Origin: Streptomyces sp. NRRL F-6676
GTDB taxonomy: Bacteria; Actinomycetota; Actinomycetes; Streptomycetales; Streptomycetaceae
Assembly (NCBI RefSeq): GCF_000725625.1
Contig: NZ_JOHS01000008.1
Coordinates: 186,001-250,000 of the forward strand
Direction of reading: 5' to 3'
DNA: 64,000 bases
Shown: piece after piece, positions 1-9,263 of the stretch
Layout of the letters: each line of letters begins with the position of its first letter
Numbering within the stretch: position 1 is the stretch's first letter
The notes under the pieces: generated by a model
What the model saw: the letters and a program-made list of their open reading frames with translations, nothing else
What the model was told of the DNA's origin: nothing
Database searches by the model: none
Translations under genes and position numbers: made by a program

Positions 1-56
1 GGCCGTCCGTCGCCGTCAACAGGTCGGTCGGCCGATCCGCCCTGCCCTTTCGTCAG

Positions 57-1937
57 ATGAATCCCACACCTCTTGCGCGAAACGGAAACAGACGCGATAT
101 GACCCAGTTAGAGGCCGAGTCACCCACCGTTACGTCCCTCGCATTGGCGGAGTCGCTCGAGAAATGGTTCGGGGACCCCGGTACGGAGTCCAACTCCCTC
201 AATTTTTCCTCAGCTCTGGAACTCGACGAACGCAATGAACTGCCGGCCGCGGGAATCGATCGGCTACGTAGGTTCGGATTCAACCGCTTTTTCGTCCCGG
301 CGCAACTCGGCGGTAACTTGCGGGCCGCCGAGGACATCCTCATGCTGACCCGTGCCATCGCCCGCCGGGACATGAACGTCGCCGTCAGCGAGAGCACCCA
401 GGTGTGGATGATGCTCGCCTGGATCGGCGGCACCCCCGAGCAGCAGGCCAAGCACGCGGCCACCGTGCTCCAGGGCGGGGTCATCCCGTGCCTGGCCTAC
501 TCCGAGCCGGAGCACGGCGCCGACCTCGCGGCCAACACCTTCCGCGCCACCCCCGACGGCGGGCAGTACGTCCTGTCCGGTGAGAAGTGGCCCATCAACC
601 GCGGCCGCACCTCGACCCACGTCGTACTGCTCGGCACCACCGGCGACGAGACCACCCCGGCCAAGCGCCGGCAGTCCATGTTCCTCGTCGACCGCTCCAC
701 CGTGCTCTCCGGCGAGGTGACCGGCGTCCCGCGCGTCCCCACCTACGGCCTGCGCGGCTGCGACATCAGCGGCGTCGCCTTCGACGAGGCCCGGGTGGAC
801 GCCTCCGCCCGGCTCGGCGCCGAGGGCGAGGGCCTCGAACTGGCCCTGCGCGGCCTGCTCATCACCCGCACCTTCTGCACCGGCCTCTCCCTGGGCACCG
901 GCGACACCATGCTGCGCACGGTGGGCGACTTCCTCTCCGACCGCGTCCTGTACGACGGACCGGCCAGCGAGATCCCCTATGTCAACGAGTCCCTCGCGGG
1001 CGCCTACCTCAGCCTGCTGGTGGCCGAGTGCGAGAGCCTCGTCGCGATGCGCGGACTGCACCTGTACACCGAGCAGTTCAGCATCTGGGGCAACCTCGCC
1101 AAGGTGCAGGTCGCCCGTCTGGTCGACTTCAGTGCCAAGGCGCTGGCCCGCACCCTGGGCGCCCGCTACTTCATGCGCGCCCACGAGCACGTCGGCACGT
1201 TCCAGAAGATGTACCGCGACAGTGCCGTCGTCTCCGTCTTCGACGGCAGCGAGCCCGTCTGCATGGACAGCATCGCCCTCCAACTGCCCGCCCTGGCCAA
1301 GGCACACGGCCACGACCGGGACGAGGACTGGCGCCCGCTCTACGACCTGCGCGCCGAGCTGCCCGTCTTCGAGCCGCACCGGGTCAGTGTCTTCGGCCGC
1401 GGCCGGGACGCCACCTTCGCCAGCCTGCCCGCCCTGATCGACCGCCTCGCCGCGCTCACACCCACCGTCGGCTGCGACGCCGAACGGCTGGCCACCCTGC
1501 GCACCCGCGCCGAAGGCATGCGGGACGAACTGGACGCGCTGCTCGCCCGGGTCCAGGAGGCCCGCCGCACCCCGGCGGACGCCACGGCGACGGCGTCGGC
1601 CAAGACCACCTCGCCCGCCCTGATCCGGGTGGCCGAGGAGCTGAGCGCCCTGCACGCCAAGGTCGCCGCGCTCGGCATCTGGCTGTTCAACCGCGACCAC
1701 CTCGGCGCGTTCTTCGCCGACGGCGTCTGGCTGGAGGCCGCCCTGGCCCGAGAGCAGGTCCATCAGTACGGCACCGGCGACCTCGACCCGGCCGCCGCCC
1801 GCACCCTCGCCGCCGAGATGCACCGCCAGCGCACGGCGGGCGAGTACTTCTCCCTGCTCACCGTGCGCATGGCCGCACCCGGCGCCCCCGAGGAGGGCGG
1901 CACCGACACGCTGGCCTCCCCGCCCACCGCCGCCTGA
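57..1937 (+). CDS. Acyl-CoA/acyl-ACP dehydrogenase family flavoprotein
   Basis: A 626-residue protein of the acyl-CoA dehydrogenase family, which oxidises the alpha-beta bond of an acyl thioester with FAD. The motif CLAYSEPEHGADL (about residues 146-158) is the usual flavin/substrate segment. Where typical members have YEG with the catalytic Glu, this one has FDGSE, so Asp396 sits at the base position. It is about 200 residues longer than the usual 380-420, with a helical tail from about residue 450. It is followed 47 bp later by a free ACP gene, so an ACP- or PCP-bound substrate is likely (inference). The start may instead be the ATG at 99, which has GGAAA upstream. It is the first gene visible of the operon that ends at 9254; earlier genes may lie outside the window. 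Confidence 0.85.
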   Translation: MNPTPLARNGNRRDMTQLEAESPTVTSLALAESLEKWFGDPGTESNSLNFSSALELDERNELPAAGIDRLRRFGFNRFFVPAQLGGNLRAAEDILMLTRAIARRDMNVAVSESTQVWMMLAWIGGTPEQQAKHAATVLQGGVIPCLAYSEPEHGADLAANTFRATPDGGQYVLSGEKWPINRGRTSTHVVLLGTTGDETTPAKRRQSMFLVDRSTVLSGEVTGVPRVPTYGLRGCDISGVAFDEARVDASARLGAEGEGLELALRGLLITRTFCTGLSLGTGDTMLRTVGDFLSDRVLYDGPASEIPYVNESLAGAYLSLLVAECESLVAMRGLHLYTEQFSIWGNLAKVQVARLVDFSAKALARTLGARYFMRAHEHVGTFQKMYRDSAVVSVFDGSEPVCMDSIALQLPALAKAHGHDRDEDWRPLYDLRAELPVFEPHRVSVFGRGRDATFASLPALIDRLAALTPTVGCDAERLATLRTRAEGMRDELDALLARVQEARRTPADATATASAKTTSPALIRVAEELSALHAKVAALGIWLFNRDHLGAFFADGVWLEAALAREQVHQYGTGDLDPAAARTLAAEMHRQRTAGEYFSLLTVRMAAPGAPEEGGTDTLASPPTAA

Positions 1938-1984
1938 CCGTCACTCACCCCACGCCCGGACCACCGGAAAGGTTCCGATCCGAG

Positions 1985-2296
1985 ATGAGCACCACGGACA
2001 TGACGCTGGACGACGTCCGCAACGTACTGATCAAGGCGGTGTCCGCCGAAGCCGGCGTCGCCCCCGCCGAACTCGCCACCGACCAGCCCTTCACCTCCTA
2101 CGGCCTGGACTCCATGGCGGCGCTCACCGTCGGCATGGAGATAGAGGACTCCTGCGGCCTCACCGACCCGCCGGTGGACCTGCTCTGGGACCATCCCACG
2201 GTCGACTCCCTCGCCGAGGCGCTGTGGGCGCTGATGAACGACGGGACGCCGGCCGACGGCGCCGTACCGGCCCGGGCCGCCGCGGACGGTCAGTGA
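1985..2296 (+). CDS. Free-standing acyl carrier protein
   Basis: A 103-residue carrier protein with the motif SYGLDSM; Ser43 is the predicted phosphopantetheine attachment site. The length and acidic helical character fit a discrete ACP/PCP. The start is chosen by GGAAAGG at 1966-1972, 12 bp ahead of the ATG; the frame is open much further upstream, but that part has no carrier-protein character. Its TGA overlaps the ATG of the NRPS gene by one base (TGATG at 2294-2298), so the two are translationally coupled. It probably carries the acyl chain worked on by the dehydrogenase and/or the two ketosynthases encoded in the same operon. It is unknown which partner loads it; no acyltransferase or ligase for it is visible in the window. 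Confidence 0.9.
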   Translation: MSTTDMTLDDVRNVLIKAVSAEAGVAPAELATDQPFTSYGLDSMAALTVGMEIEDSCGLTDPPVDLLWDHPTVDSLAEALWALMNDGTPADGAVPARAAADGQ

Positions 2297-5200
2297 TGAG
2301 CGCACCGATACCCGCCAACCACCAGCAGGCCGGACTCTGGTTCATCCACGAGACCGACCCCGGGTGCGCGGCCTACCACATCACCTTCGCCGCCGAGGTC
2401 ACCGCCGACCCCGCACTCGGCCCCCGGGTCCTGGACGTCGTCGAGGACCTGACCCGCGAGCACGACGCCCTCCGCATCGCCTTCCGCAGCGGCCCCGAGG
2501 GGCCCGAGCAGTGGGTGTCCGACACCGTCCGCCCCGACATCCGGCACGCCGACGTCCGCGGCACCGACCCCGACGCGCTGCGCCGCCGCATTCGCACCGA
2601 CAGCCGCGAGCCGTTCGACCTGGCCCGACCGCCGCTGTGGCGCGTCCACCTCTACCGGACCGCCGAGCGCACCTGGGTGTTCACCGTCGTGATGCACCAC
2701 ATCGCGATCGACTTCTGGTCGCTGGCGCTCCTGCTGTCCGAGGTGCGCGGCCGGCTGGAGGGCACCGAGAACCGGTTCACCCTGGACGGCGGCGCCTTCG
2801 CGGCCTACGCCGAGCAGCAGCGCACCTTCCTCGCCGGCGAACGGGCCGCCACGCTGCTCGCCGGCGAGGCCGAACGGCTCGCCGACGCGCCCCCCGCCCT
2901 CGACCTGTACGGCGACCGGCCCCGGCCGCCCGCCCCGTCCTACGACGGCTCCTCGGTGCCGTTCGGCCTGAGCGCCGGCACCACCGAGGCGGTACGGCGA
3001 CTGGCGCGCGAGTCCGCCACCACGCCGTACACCGTGCTGCTCTCCGCCTATCTGGTGCTGCTCAGCCGGCTCAGCGGCCAGGTGGACGTCATGGTCGGCA
3101 CGCCCACCTCCGGCCGGGTGCAGCGGCAGTTCCGGGACGCGCTCGGCAACTTCGTCAACACCGTCGTCGTCCGCGGCGAGGTGGACGAGGAGTCCACCTA
3201 CCGCCAGCTCCTCGCCTCCGCCCGCGAGCGGGTGCTGCGGGCCACCCGGGCGCAGGAACTGCCCTTCCCCTGGCTGGTCCGGGAGCTGGCGCCACCGCGC
3301 GACCCCAGCCGCACGCCCCTGTACCAGGCCGGTTTCGCCTGGGACCGGCTGCCGTTCCTGAACGACATGGACGACTTCTTCCTGCTGGAGCCCGGCGAGG
3401 GCACCGAGCTGGAGCTGGCCGGCGCCACCCTGCGGCCGTACCCGCTGCCGCAGCAGGAGGGCCAGACCGACCTCTGGATCGAGATGGGCGCGGAGCGCGC
3501 CGGCGCCTACGCGGGCGTCCTGCGCTTCAACACCGACGTCTTCACCGCGGAGACGGCCCGCGAACTGGCCGCCTCCTTCGTCACCACCGTGGAGACGCTG
3601 GTCACCCGCCCCGACGAGCCGCTGGGCAGCCTGCCCCGGGGCGACGAGGGACAGCGGACCCGGATCGCCGGCTGGGGCACCGGCCCCGACCGCGCCGTCC
3701 CCGAGGCCGGACTGCCGCACCTCTTCCGGGAACAGGCCACCCGCACCCCCGACGCGACCGCGCTGGTCGCCGGGGCCGCCGGGGAGGAGCAGTGGAGCTA
3801 CGGCCGGCTGCTGCACGAGGTCGAGACGATCGCGGCCGCGCTGCGGGCCGCCGGGGTCGTCACCGGGGACCGGGTCGCGGTGATGGTCGACCGCGGGGCG
3901 CCGCTCGTGGCCGCCCTGCTCGGCGTCCTGGAGGCCGGGGCCGCCTATGTGCCCCTGGACCCGGGCCTCCCGGCCGAGCGGCTGGCCTACATGGCCGAGG
4001 ACTCCCGCGCCCGGCTGCTGCTCAGCCGGAGCGCACTGGCCGCGAGCCACCTGCCCGGACTGCCGGTGCTCGACCTCGACGAGCTGCCGCCCGCCGCCCC
4101 CGGCGGCGAGCGCGCCACGGTCGGGGCGGGCGACCTCGCCTACGTCCTCTACACCTCCGGCTCCACCGGCCGGCCCAAGGGCGTGGCGATCCCGCACCAC
4201 GCCCTGACCAACCTGCTCCTCTCGATGCGCGAGGACACCGGTTTCACCGCCGCCGACAGCCTGCTCGCCGTCACCACGGTCTCCTTCGACATCGCCGGCC
4301 TGGAGCTGTACCTGCCGCTCCTCACCGGCGGCCGGGTGATCGTCTGCGACAGCACCACCGCGGCCGACGGCGCCGCGCTCGCCGTCCGTATCGAGGAGTC
4401 CGGCGCCACCTGGATGCAGGCCACGCCCACCTCCTGGCGCATGCTCCGGGACGCCGGCTGGCAGGGCTCCCAGCGGCTCAACGTGCTCTGCGGCGGCGAG
4501 GAACTCCCCCTGGAACTGGCGGAGTTCCTGGGCTCCCGGGTGGCGAGCCTGCGCAACGTCTACGGGCCGACCGAGACGACCATCTGGTCCACCTCGGGCC
4601 GCGTCGACCCCGCCCGGGGCATCGACATCGGCACACCGCTGGCCAACACCCGGCTCTACACCCTCGACCCGCAGGGCCGGCAGGTGGAACCGGGCTTCCC
4701 CGGCGAGCTGTGGATCGGCGGCGACGGCCTCGCGCTCGGCTACTGGGACCGCGAGGAGCTGACGGCGGAGCGGTTCGTCACCGGACTCCCCGCCGCCCCC
4801 GGGGACCGGCTCTACCGCACCGGCGACCGGGCCCGCTTCACCAGCGACGGACGGCTGCTGCACCACGGGCGGCTGGACAACCAGGTCAAGCTGCGCGGCT
4901 ACCGCATCGAGCTCTCCGAGGTCGAGACCGTCCTCGAAGCGGTCGACGGGGTCGCCACGGCCGTGGTCGTCGTCCGCGACGACCGTCTCGTGGCCTACCT
5001 GGTCGCCGAGCCCGGCGCCGAACTCAAGCAGGCGGACGTCAAGTCGGCGGCGGCCGTCTCCCTCCCGCCGTACATGGTGCCCGGCGTCGTCATGGTCCTC
5101 GACGAACTGCCGCTGACCGCCAACAAGAAGATCGACCGCAACCGGCTGCCCGAGCCCGTCGTCACCTCCGACGCCGGATTCGCCAAGCCGCGCGACGCCA

Positions 5201-6291
5201 CGGAGATCACCCTGGCGCGGATGTGGTCGGAGATCCTCGGCCTGTCCCAGGTCGGCATCCACGACAACTTCTTCGACGTGGGCGGCCACTCGCTGCTCGC
5301 CGTCCGGCTCAGCGCGGCCATCCGCGAGGAGTGGGACGTCGACGTGCCGATCTCCGTCATGCTCCGCCAGGGCACCGTCGCGGAACTCGCCGCGCTCGTC
5401 CGCCGCGGCGGCCAGGACAGCGAGCGCGTCCCGGTGGTCACCCTGCGGGAGGGCGACCCCGCCCACCCGGACCAGCGGCCGGTGTTCCTGTTCCACCCCT
5501 TCGGCGGCACCGTCTTCTGCTACGTCGAACTCACCCGCCACCTCCCCGAGGGCCGGCCCGTCCTCGCCATCGAGGCGCCCGGCATCGAGAGCGAGGGCGA
5601 GGCCGAGGTCAGCGTCGAGGCCATGGCCACCCGCTACCTGGAGTACCTCAAGGACGTGCAGCCGGCCGGCCCCTACTCCGTGGGCGGCTGGTGCTTCGGC
5701 GGCGTCATCGCCTACGAGGTCGCCGTCCAGCTGCGCGCGGCGGGCGAGGAGACCGACCTCCTCTTCGGCATCGACAGCCGCGCGCCCATCGAGGAGAACA
5801 TCCCCGAGTCCTCCGACGACGCGACGATCCTGTCGTGGTTCGCCCGGGACCTCGCGGTGCCCTACGGCAAGACGCTCGACATCCCGGCCGAGCTCCTGCG
5901 CGAACTCGGCGGCGACGCCGCGTTCGACCACATCCTCAAGGAGGCCGCCGACCTCGGCGTCCTCGCCCAGGACGCCGACCGGGCGCAGATCCTGCGCTAC
6001 TTCGAGGCCTACCTGGCCAACGGCATCGCCCTCCAGACCTATCTGCCGGAGCCCGCCGACGTCGACCTGGTGCTGCTGCGCGCCGTCGACGAGACCACCG
6101 ACTACGGGCCCACGCTCGGCTGGCAGTCACTGATCCAGGGGTCCCTGGACGTCATCGACGTCCCCGGCGACCACAACTCGGTGATGTACCCGCCGCACGC
6201 CGAGAAGGCCGCCCTGGCCGTCGGCCCCCACCTCCACACGCACCCGGCCGCCGGCCACGGAGAAGGAGACACCCACGATGACCAAGGATGA
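2296..6291 (+). CDS. Single-module NRPS, C-A-T-TE, predicted glycine-activating, Cys-type thioesterase
   Basis: A 1,331-residue nonribosomal peptide synthetase. The condensation domain (about 5-440) has HHIAIDF, with H134, H135 and D139. The adenylation domain (about 470-960) has LYTSGSTGRPKG near 618-629, YGPTETT and NKKIDR. By my reading the specificity residues are D-I-L-Q-L-G-V-I-W-K, one change from the published glycine signature. The carrier domain has GGHS with Ser999. The thioesterase (about 1050-1320) has GWCFGG, so Cys1133 replaces the usual Ser of GxSxG; the His lies in GDHNSVM. The enzyme should join an acyl group from an upstream carrier to glycine and release it by the TE. It starts at the ATG that overlaps the ACP stop, and its 3' end overlaps the next gene by 14 bp. 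Confidence 0.93.
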   Translation: MSAPIPANHQQAGLWFIHETDPGCAAYHITFAAEVTADPALGPRVLDVVEDLTREHDALRIAFRSGPEGPEQWVSDTVRPDIRHADVRGTDPDALRRRIRTDSREPFDLARPPLWRVHLYRTAERTWVFTVVMHHIAIDFWSLALLLSEVRGRLEGTENRFTLDGGAFAAYAEQQRTFLAGERAATLLAGEAERLADAPPALDLYGDRPRPPAPSYDGSSVPFGLSAGTTEAVRRLARESATTPYTVLLSAYLVLLSRLSGQVDVMVGTPTSGRVQRQFRDALGNFVNTVVVRGEVDEESTYRQLLASARERVLRATRAQELPFPWLVRELAPPRDPSRTPLYQAGFAWDRLPFLNDMDDFFLLEPGEGTELELAGATLRPYPLPQQEGQTDLWIEMGAERAGAYAGVLRFNTDVFTAETARELAASFVTTVETLVTRPDEPLGSLPRGDEGQRTRIAGWGTGPDRAVPEAGLPHLFREQATRTPDATALVAGAAGEEQWSYGRLLHEVETIAAALRAAGVVTGDRVAVMVDRGAPLVAALLGVLEAGAAYVPLDPGLPAERLAYMAEDSRARLLLSRSALAASHLPGLPVLDLDELPPAAPGGERATVGAGDLAYVLYTSGSTGRPKGVAIPHHALTNLLLSMREDTGFTAADSLLAVTTVSFDIAGLELYLPLLTGGRVIVCDSTTAADGAALAVRIEESGATWMQATPTSWRMLRDAGWQGSQRLNVLCGGEELPLELAEFLGSRVASLRNVYGPTETTIWSTSGRVDPARGIDIGTPLANTRLYTLDPQGRQVEPGFPGELWIGGDGLALGYWDREELTAERFVTGLPAAPGDRLYRTGDRARFTSDGRLLHHGRLDNQVKLRGYRIELSEVETVLEAVDGVATAVVVVRDDRLVAYLVAEPGAELKQADVKSAAAVSLPPYMVPGVVMVLDELPLTANKKIDRNRLPEPVVTSDAGFAKPRDATEITLARMWSEILGLSQVGIHDNFFDVGGHSLLAVRLSAAIREEWDVDVPISVMLRQGTVAELAALVRRGGQDSERVPVVTLREGDPAHPDQRPVFLFHPFGGTVFCYVELTRHLPEGRPVLAIEAPGIESEGEAEVSVEAMATRYLEYLKDVQPAGPYSVGGWCFGGVIAYEVAVQLRAAGEETDLLFGIDSRAPIEENIPESSDDATILSWFARDLAVPYGKTLDIPAELLRELGGDAAFDHILKEAADLGVLAQDADRAQILRYFEAYLANGIALQTYLPEPADVDLVLLRAVDETTDYGPTLGWQSLIQGSLDVIDVPGDHNSVMYPPHAEKAALAVGPHLHTHPAAGHGEGDTHDDQG

Positions 6292-6742
6292 GACGGTCAG
6301 GGCCGAGTACACCTTCAGCGTGCCCGTCCCCCCGCAGGAGGCGTTCGCGCGCATCTCGGACCCCGAGCAGGACCCGGTGTGGCAGGCGGCCGTCGTCGAG
6401 GTCACCCTCCTCAACGGCGAGCCGCGGCCCGGCTGCCGGTACGACATCGTGTTCCAGCTCATCGGCAAGCGCATGGAGTTCACCGTCGAGATCGACGAGT
6501 TCGAGCCGGGCCGCCTGTCGACGTTCCACACCCTGAGCGGACCGGTGCAGTACCAGGGCACCTACGCGTACACCGCCAACGCGGACGGCGGCACCGACGT
6601 GCACTGGACGTTCGACGTCCAGCCCGGGGACTACTTCGGCATCATGCCGAAGACCCTGCTGCGCAAGGTCCTCGTCAACTCCGTCAAGAAGGACTCCGGC
6701 AAACTCGCCGCCCGGCTCGGACAGGAGGCACGCACCCGATGA
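6278..6742 (+). CDS. SRPBCC-fold protein (polyketide cyclase/dehydrase-like)
   Basis: A 154-residue single-domain protein resembling the START/SRPBCC helix-grip family, which includes polyketide cyclases and ligand-binding proteins. It has the typical opening (YTFSVPVPPQEAFARISDPE) and a central beta-rich stretch ending in FDVQPGDYFG. No catalytic residue can be assigned from sequence. The start is the ATG at 6278 with GAAGGAG upstream, inside the last 14 bp of the NRPS gene, and its stop overlaps the next gene by 4 bp (ATGA). In this operon it may cyclise, dehydrate or simply bind the ketosynthase product; which one is inference only. Confidence 0.85.
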   Translation: MTKDETVRAEYTFSVPVPPQEAFARISDPEQDPVWQAAVVEVTLLNGEPRPGCRYDIVFQLIGKRMEFTVEIDEFEPGRLSTFHTLSGPVQYQGTYAYTANADGGTDVHWTFDVQPGDYFGIMPKTLLRKVLVNSVKKDSGKLAARLGQEARTR

Positions 6743-8040
6743 GCACTTCCCAGGAGCAGGCCAAGGTCGTCGTCACCGGCCTCGGCGCGACCACCCCGCT
6801 CGGCGGTGACGTGGCCGCCACATGGGACGCGCTGCTGCGCGGCGACAGCGGCGTCCGCGTGCTGGACGACGAGCCGTGGACCGAGGAGATGCCGCCCGTC
6901 CTGGGCGGCCGCGTCAAGGTCGAGCCCGGCGCCGCACTCGACCACCAGCAGCGCCGCCGCTTCAGCCGCTCCGCACAGCTCGCGGTCACCGCCGCGGCCG
7001 AGGCGTGGAGCGACGCCGGGCTCGACGACGCCCCCCTCTCCCCGCACCGGGTGGCCGTCGCCGTCTCGGCCGCGCTGGGCGACATGAACGCCATCATCGC
7101 GGGCTGGGAGGCGCTCAAGGACCGCGGCTGGCGGCGGGTGCCGCCGATGACCGTCCCGATGTCCATGGGCAACGGCTCCGCCGCGGCCGTGGCCCTGCTG
7201 GTCAACGCCCGCGTCGGGGTGCACGCCAGCGTCAACGCCTGCTCGTCGGGCACCCAGGCGCTGGCCACGGCCGCCGAGCTGATCCGCCGCGGCGACGCCG
7301 ACGTCGTCGTGGCGGGCGGCACGGAGGCCCCGCTGCACCCGCTGGTCCTCGCCTCGTTCTCGGCCATGCGGGCACTGTCCTCGCGGGTGGACGACCCCGG
7401 CTCCGCGCCCCGCCCCTTCGACGCGGACCGCGACGGCATGGTCCTCGGCGAGGGCTCGGGCATCCTCGTCATGGAGTCCGAGCGGCACGCCCGCGAGCGC
7501 GGCGCCCGGATCTACGCCGAGCTGGCCGGGGTCGGCATCACCTCCGACGCCTACCACATGGTGCAGCCGGACCCGGAGGGCGCCGGCAGCGCCCTCGCCG
7601 TACGGGCCGCGCTCAAGGAGGGCGGCGTCTCCCCCGGGGAGGTGGCCTTCTTCAACGCCAACGGCACGGCCACGCTCCCCGGCGACGCGGCCGAGGCCAA
7701 GGCGGTGCGGGCGGTGTTCGGCGAGAGCGGCCGGCTCCCGGCGCTCACCGCGCTGAAGTCCATGACCGGGCACAGCCTGGGGGCGGCCGGCGCCATCGAG
7801 TCCATCGCCACCATCCTCAGCCTGCACCACGGGCTGGTGCCGCCGACCCGCAACTTCCACCGCCTCGACGACGGCGTCGAGCTCGACGTGGTGCACGGCT
7901 CGCCGCTCAAACTGGGCGACGAGCAGAACGCCGCGGTGAAGAACTCGGCCGGCTTCGGCGGACACAACGTCGCCCTGCTCTTCAAGGGCGGCGCACGGTC
8001 CGACCGGTCCGCGGAGCACACGAAGGAGAACGGCGGATGA
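6739..8040 (+). CDS. Beta-ketoacyl synthase with Asn in place of the first catalytic His
   Basis: A 433-residue FabF/KAS-II-type ketosynthase. The nucleophile Cys168 is present (NACSSGT) and His345 is present in KSMTGH. The first catalytic His, normally in HGTxT, is replaced: the sequence reads NANGTAT, with Asn308. In trans-AT polyketide synthases, loss of this His marks non-elongating KS0 domains that still accept acyl groups, so this protein may transfer or hold an acyl chain, or act as a partner subunit of the KS that follows. It overlaps that gene by 4 bp (ATGA at 8037-8040), which argues for a 1:1 complex like a KS/chain-length-factor pair. Unlike a classical chain length factor it keeps the Cys. 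Confidence 0.92.
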   Translation: MSTSQEQAKVVVTGLGATTPLGGDVAATWDALLRGDSGVRVLDDEPWTEEMPPVLGGRVKVEPGAALDHQQRRRFSRSAQLAVTAAAEAWSDAGLDDAPLSPHRVAVAVSAALGDMNAIIAGWEALKDRGWRRVPPMTVPMSMGNGSAAAVALLVNARVGVHASVNACSSGTQALATAAELIRRGDADVVVAGGTEAPLHPLVLASFSAMRALSSRVDDPGSAPRPFDADRDGMVLGEGSGILVMESERHARERGARIYAELAGVGITSDAYHMVQPDPEGAGSALAVRAALKEGGVSPGEVAFFNANGTATLPGDAAEAKAVRAVFGESGRLPALTALKSMTGHSLGAAGAIESIATILSLHHGLVPPTRNFHRLDDGVELDVVHGSPLKLGDEQNAAVKNSAGFGGHNVALLFKGGARSDRSAEHTKENGG

Positions 8041-9254
8041 GCCGGGACCCCGGCGTCCTGATCACCGGCCTCGGCGCGCTCACCCCCCTGGGCGCGACCG
8101 CGGCCGACTCCTGGCAGGCGCTGCTCGACCAGCGCTCCGGCGTGCGCGCCCTGCCCGGGGACTGGCCCGAGGATTTGCCCGTACGGATCGCCGGGACGGT
8201 CACCGCCGACCCGGTCGACGTCCTGGGCCGGGTGCGGGCGCGCAAGCTGGACCGCGGCGAGCAGCTCGCCGTGGCCGCCGCCCGGCAGGCCATGGCGGAC
8301 GCGGGCCGGCCCGAGGTCGAGCCCGAACGGCTCGCCGTGGTCGTCGGCACCGGCATCGGCGGCGTCCTCAGCACGCTCGGCCAGAACGAGCTGTACGAGA
8401 ACTCCGGCATGCGCCGGCTGTCGCCGCACGCCGTGCCCATGCTGATGCCGAACGGTCCCGCCGCCTGGGTCAGCCTCGACCTGGGCGCGCGGGCCGGGGC
8501 GCGGGCGCCGGTCAGCGCCTGCGCCTCCGGCGCGGAGGCCATCGCCCTGGGCCTGGACCTGATCCGGCTCGGCCGCGCCGACGTGGTGGTCGCGGGCGGC
8601 ACCGAGGCCTCGGTGCACCCGTTCATCGTGGGAGCGTTCGCCCAGATGAAGGCGCTCTCCCGGGACGACGGCGACCCCGCCGCCGTGTCCCGGCCCTTCG
8701 ACGCGGACCGCACCGGCTTCGTGATGGCGGAGGGCGCGACCGTCATGGTCCTGGAGCGCGCGGACCTCGCGCGCGCCCGGGGCGCCCGCGTCTACGGCGC
8801 CCTGGCCGGGGCCGCCGTCAACTCCAGCGCCCACCACATCTCCGCCTCCGACGCGGAGGGCCAGGTGCAGGCCATCCGCGCGGCGCTGCGGGACGCGGAG
8901 CTGGCACCCGGCGACATCGGGCACGTGCACGCGCACGCCACCTCCACGGAGGGCGGTGACCTGGCGGAGGCCGACGCGATCGCCAAGGCGGTGGGCGACC
9001 ACCCGACGGTCACGGCGACGAAGTCCATGACCGGGCACATGCTCGGCGCCTCCGGGGCCTTCGGCGCCATGTCGGCGCTGCTCACCGTCCACCACGGGGT
9101 CGTCCCGGCGACCCGCAACCTGCGGACGGTGGACCCCCGGATCCACCTGGACGTCGTCGCGGGGGAGAACCGCGTGGACCGCCCGGCGGCCGCCCTGGCC
9201 AACTCCTTCGGCTTCGGCGGGCACAACGTCAGCCTCGTGGTGACACGGGCCTGA
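8037..9254 (+). CDS. Beta-ketoacyl synthase with complete Cys-His-His triad
   Basis: A 405-residue FabF-type ketosynthase that carries out decarboxylative Claisen condensation on carrier-bound substrates. All three catalytic residues are visible: Cys162 (SACASGAEA), His300 (HAHATST) and His334 (KSMTGH). The Gly that usually follows the first His is Ala here. It is the last gene of the operon and overlaps the preceding Asn-type KS gene by 4 bp; a strong hairpin follows 10 bp after the stop. It is probably the active condensing subunit of the pair. No ketoreductase, dehydratase or malonyl transferase gene is in the visible part of the operon, so reduction steps would need enzymes from elsewhere or may not happen. 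Confidence 0.92.
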   Translation: MSRDPGVLITGLGALTPLGATAADSWQALLDQRSGVRALPGDWPEDLPVRIAGTVTADPVDVLGRVRARKLDRGEQLAVAAARQAMADAGRPEVEPERLAVVVGTGIGGVLSTLGQNELYENSGMRRLSPHAVPMLMPNGPAAWVSLDLGARAGARAPVSACASGAEAIALGLDLIRLGRADVVVAGGTEASVHPFIVGAFAQMKALSRDDGDPAAVSRPFDADRTGFVMAEGATVMVLERADLARARGARVYGALAGAAVNSSAHHISASDAEGQVQAIRAALRDAELAPGDIGHVHAHATSTEGGDLAEADAIAKAVGDHPTVTATKSMTGHMLGASGAFGAMSALLTVHHGVVPATRNLRTVDPRIHLDVVAGENRVDRPAAALANSFGFGGHNVSLVVTRA

Positions 9255-9263
9255 GTGACCGAG

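Noticed and set aside
264..1823. Long - strand frame opposite the dehydrogenase gene
   Set aside because: Gly/Ala/Val-rich shadow without a ribosome site or any family motif.
2290..5931. Very long - strand open frame opposite the NRPS gene (over 1,200 codons)
   Set aside because: It is a GC-bias shadow: low-complexity Gly/Asp/Arg-rich product, no motifs, and the + strand gene has full domain content.
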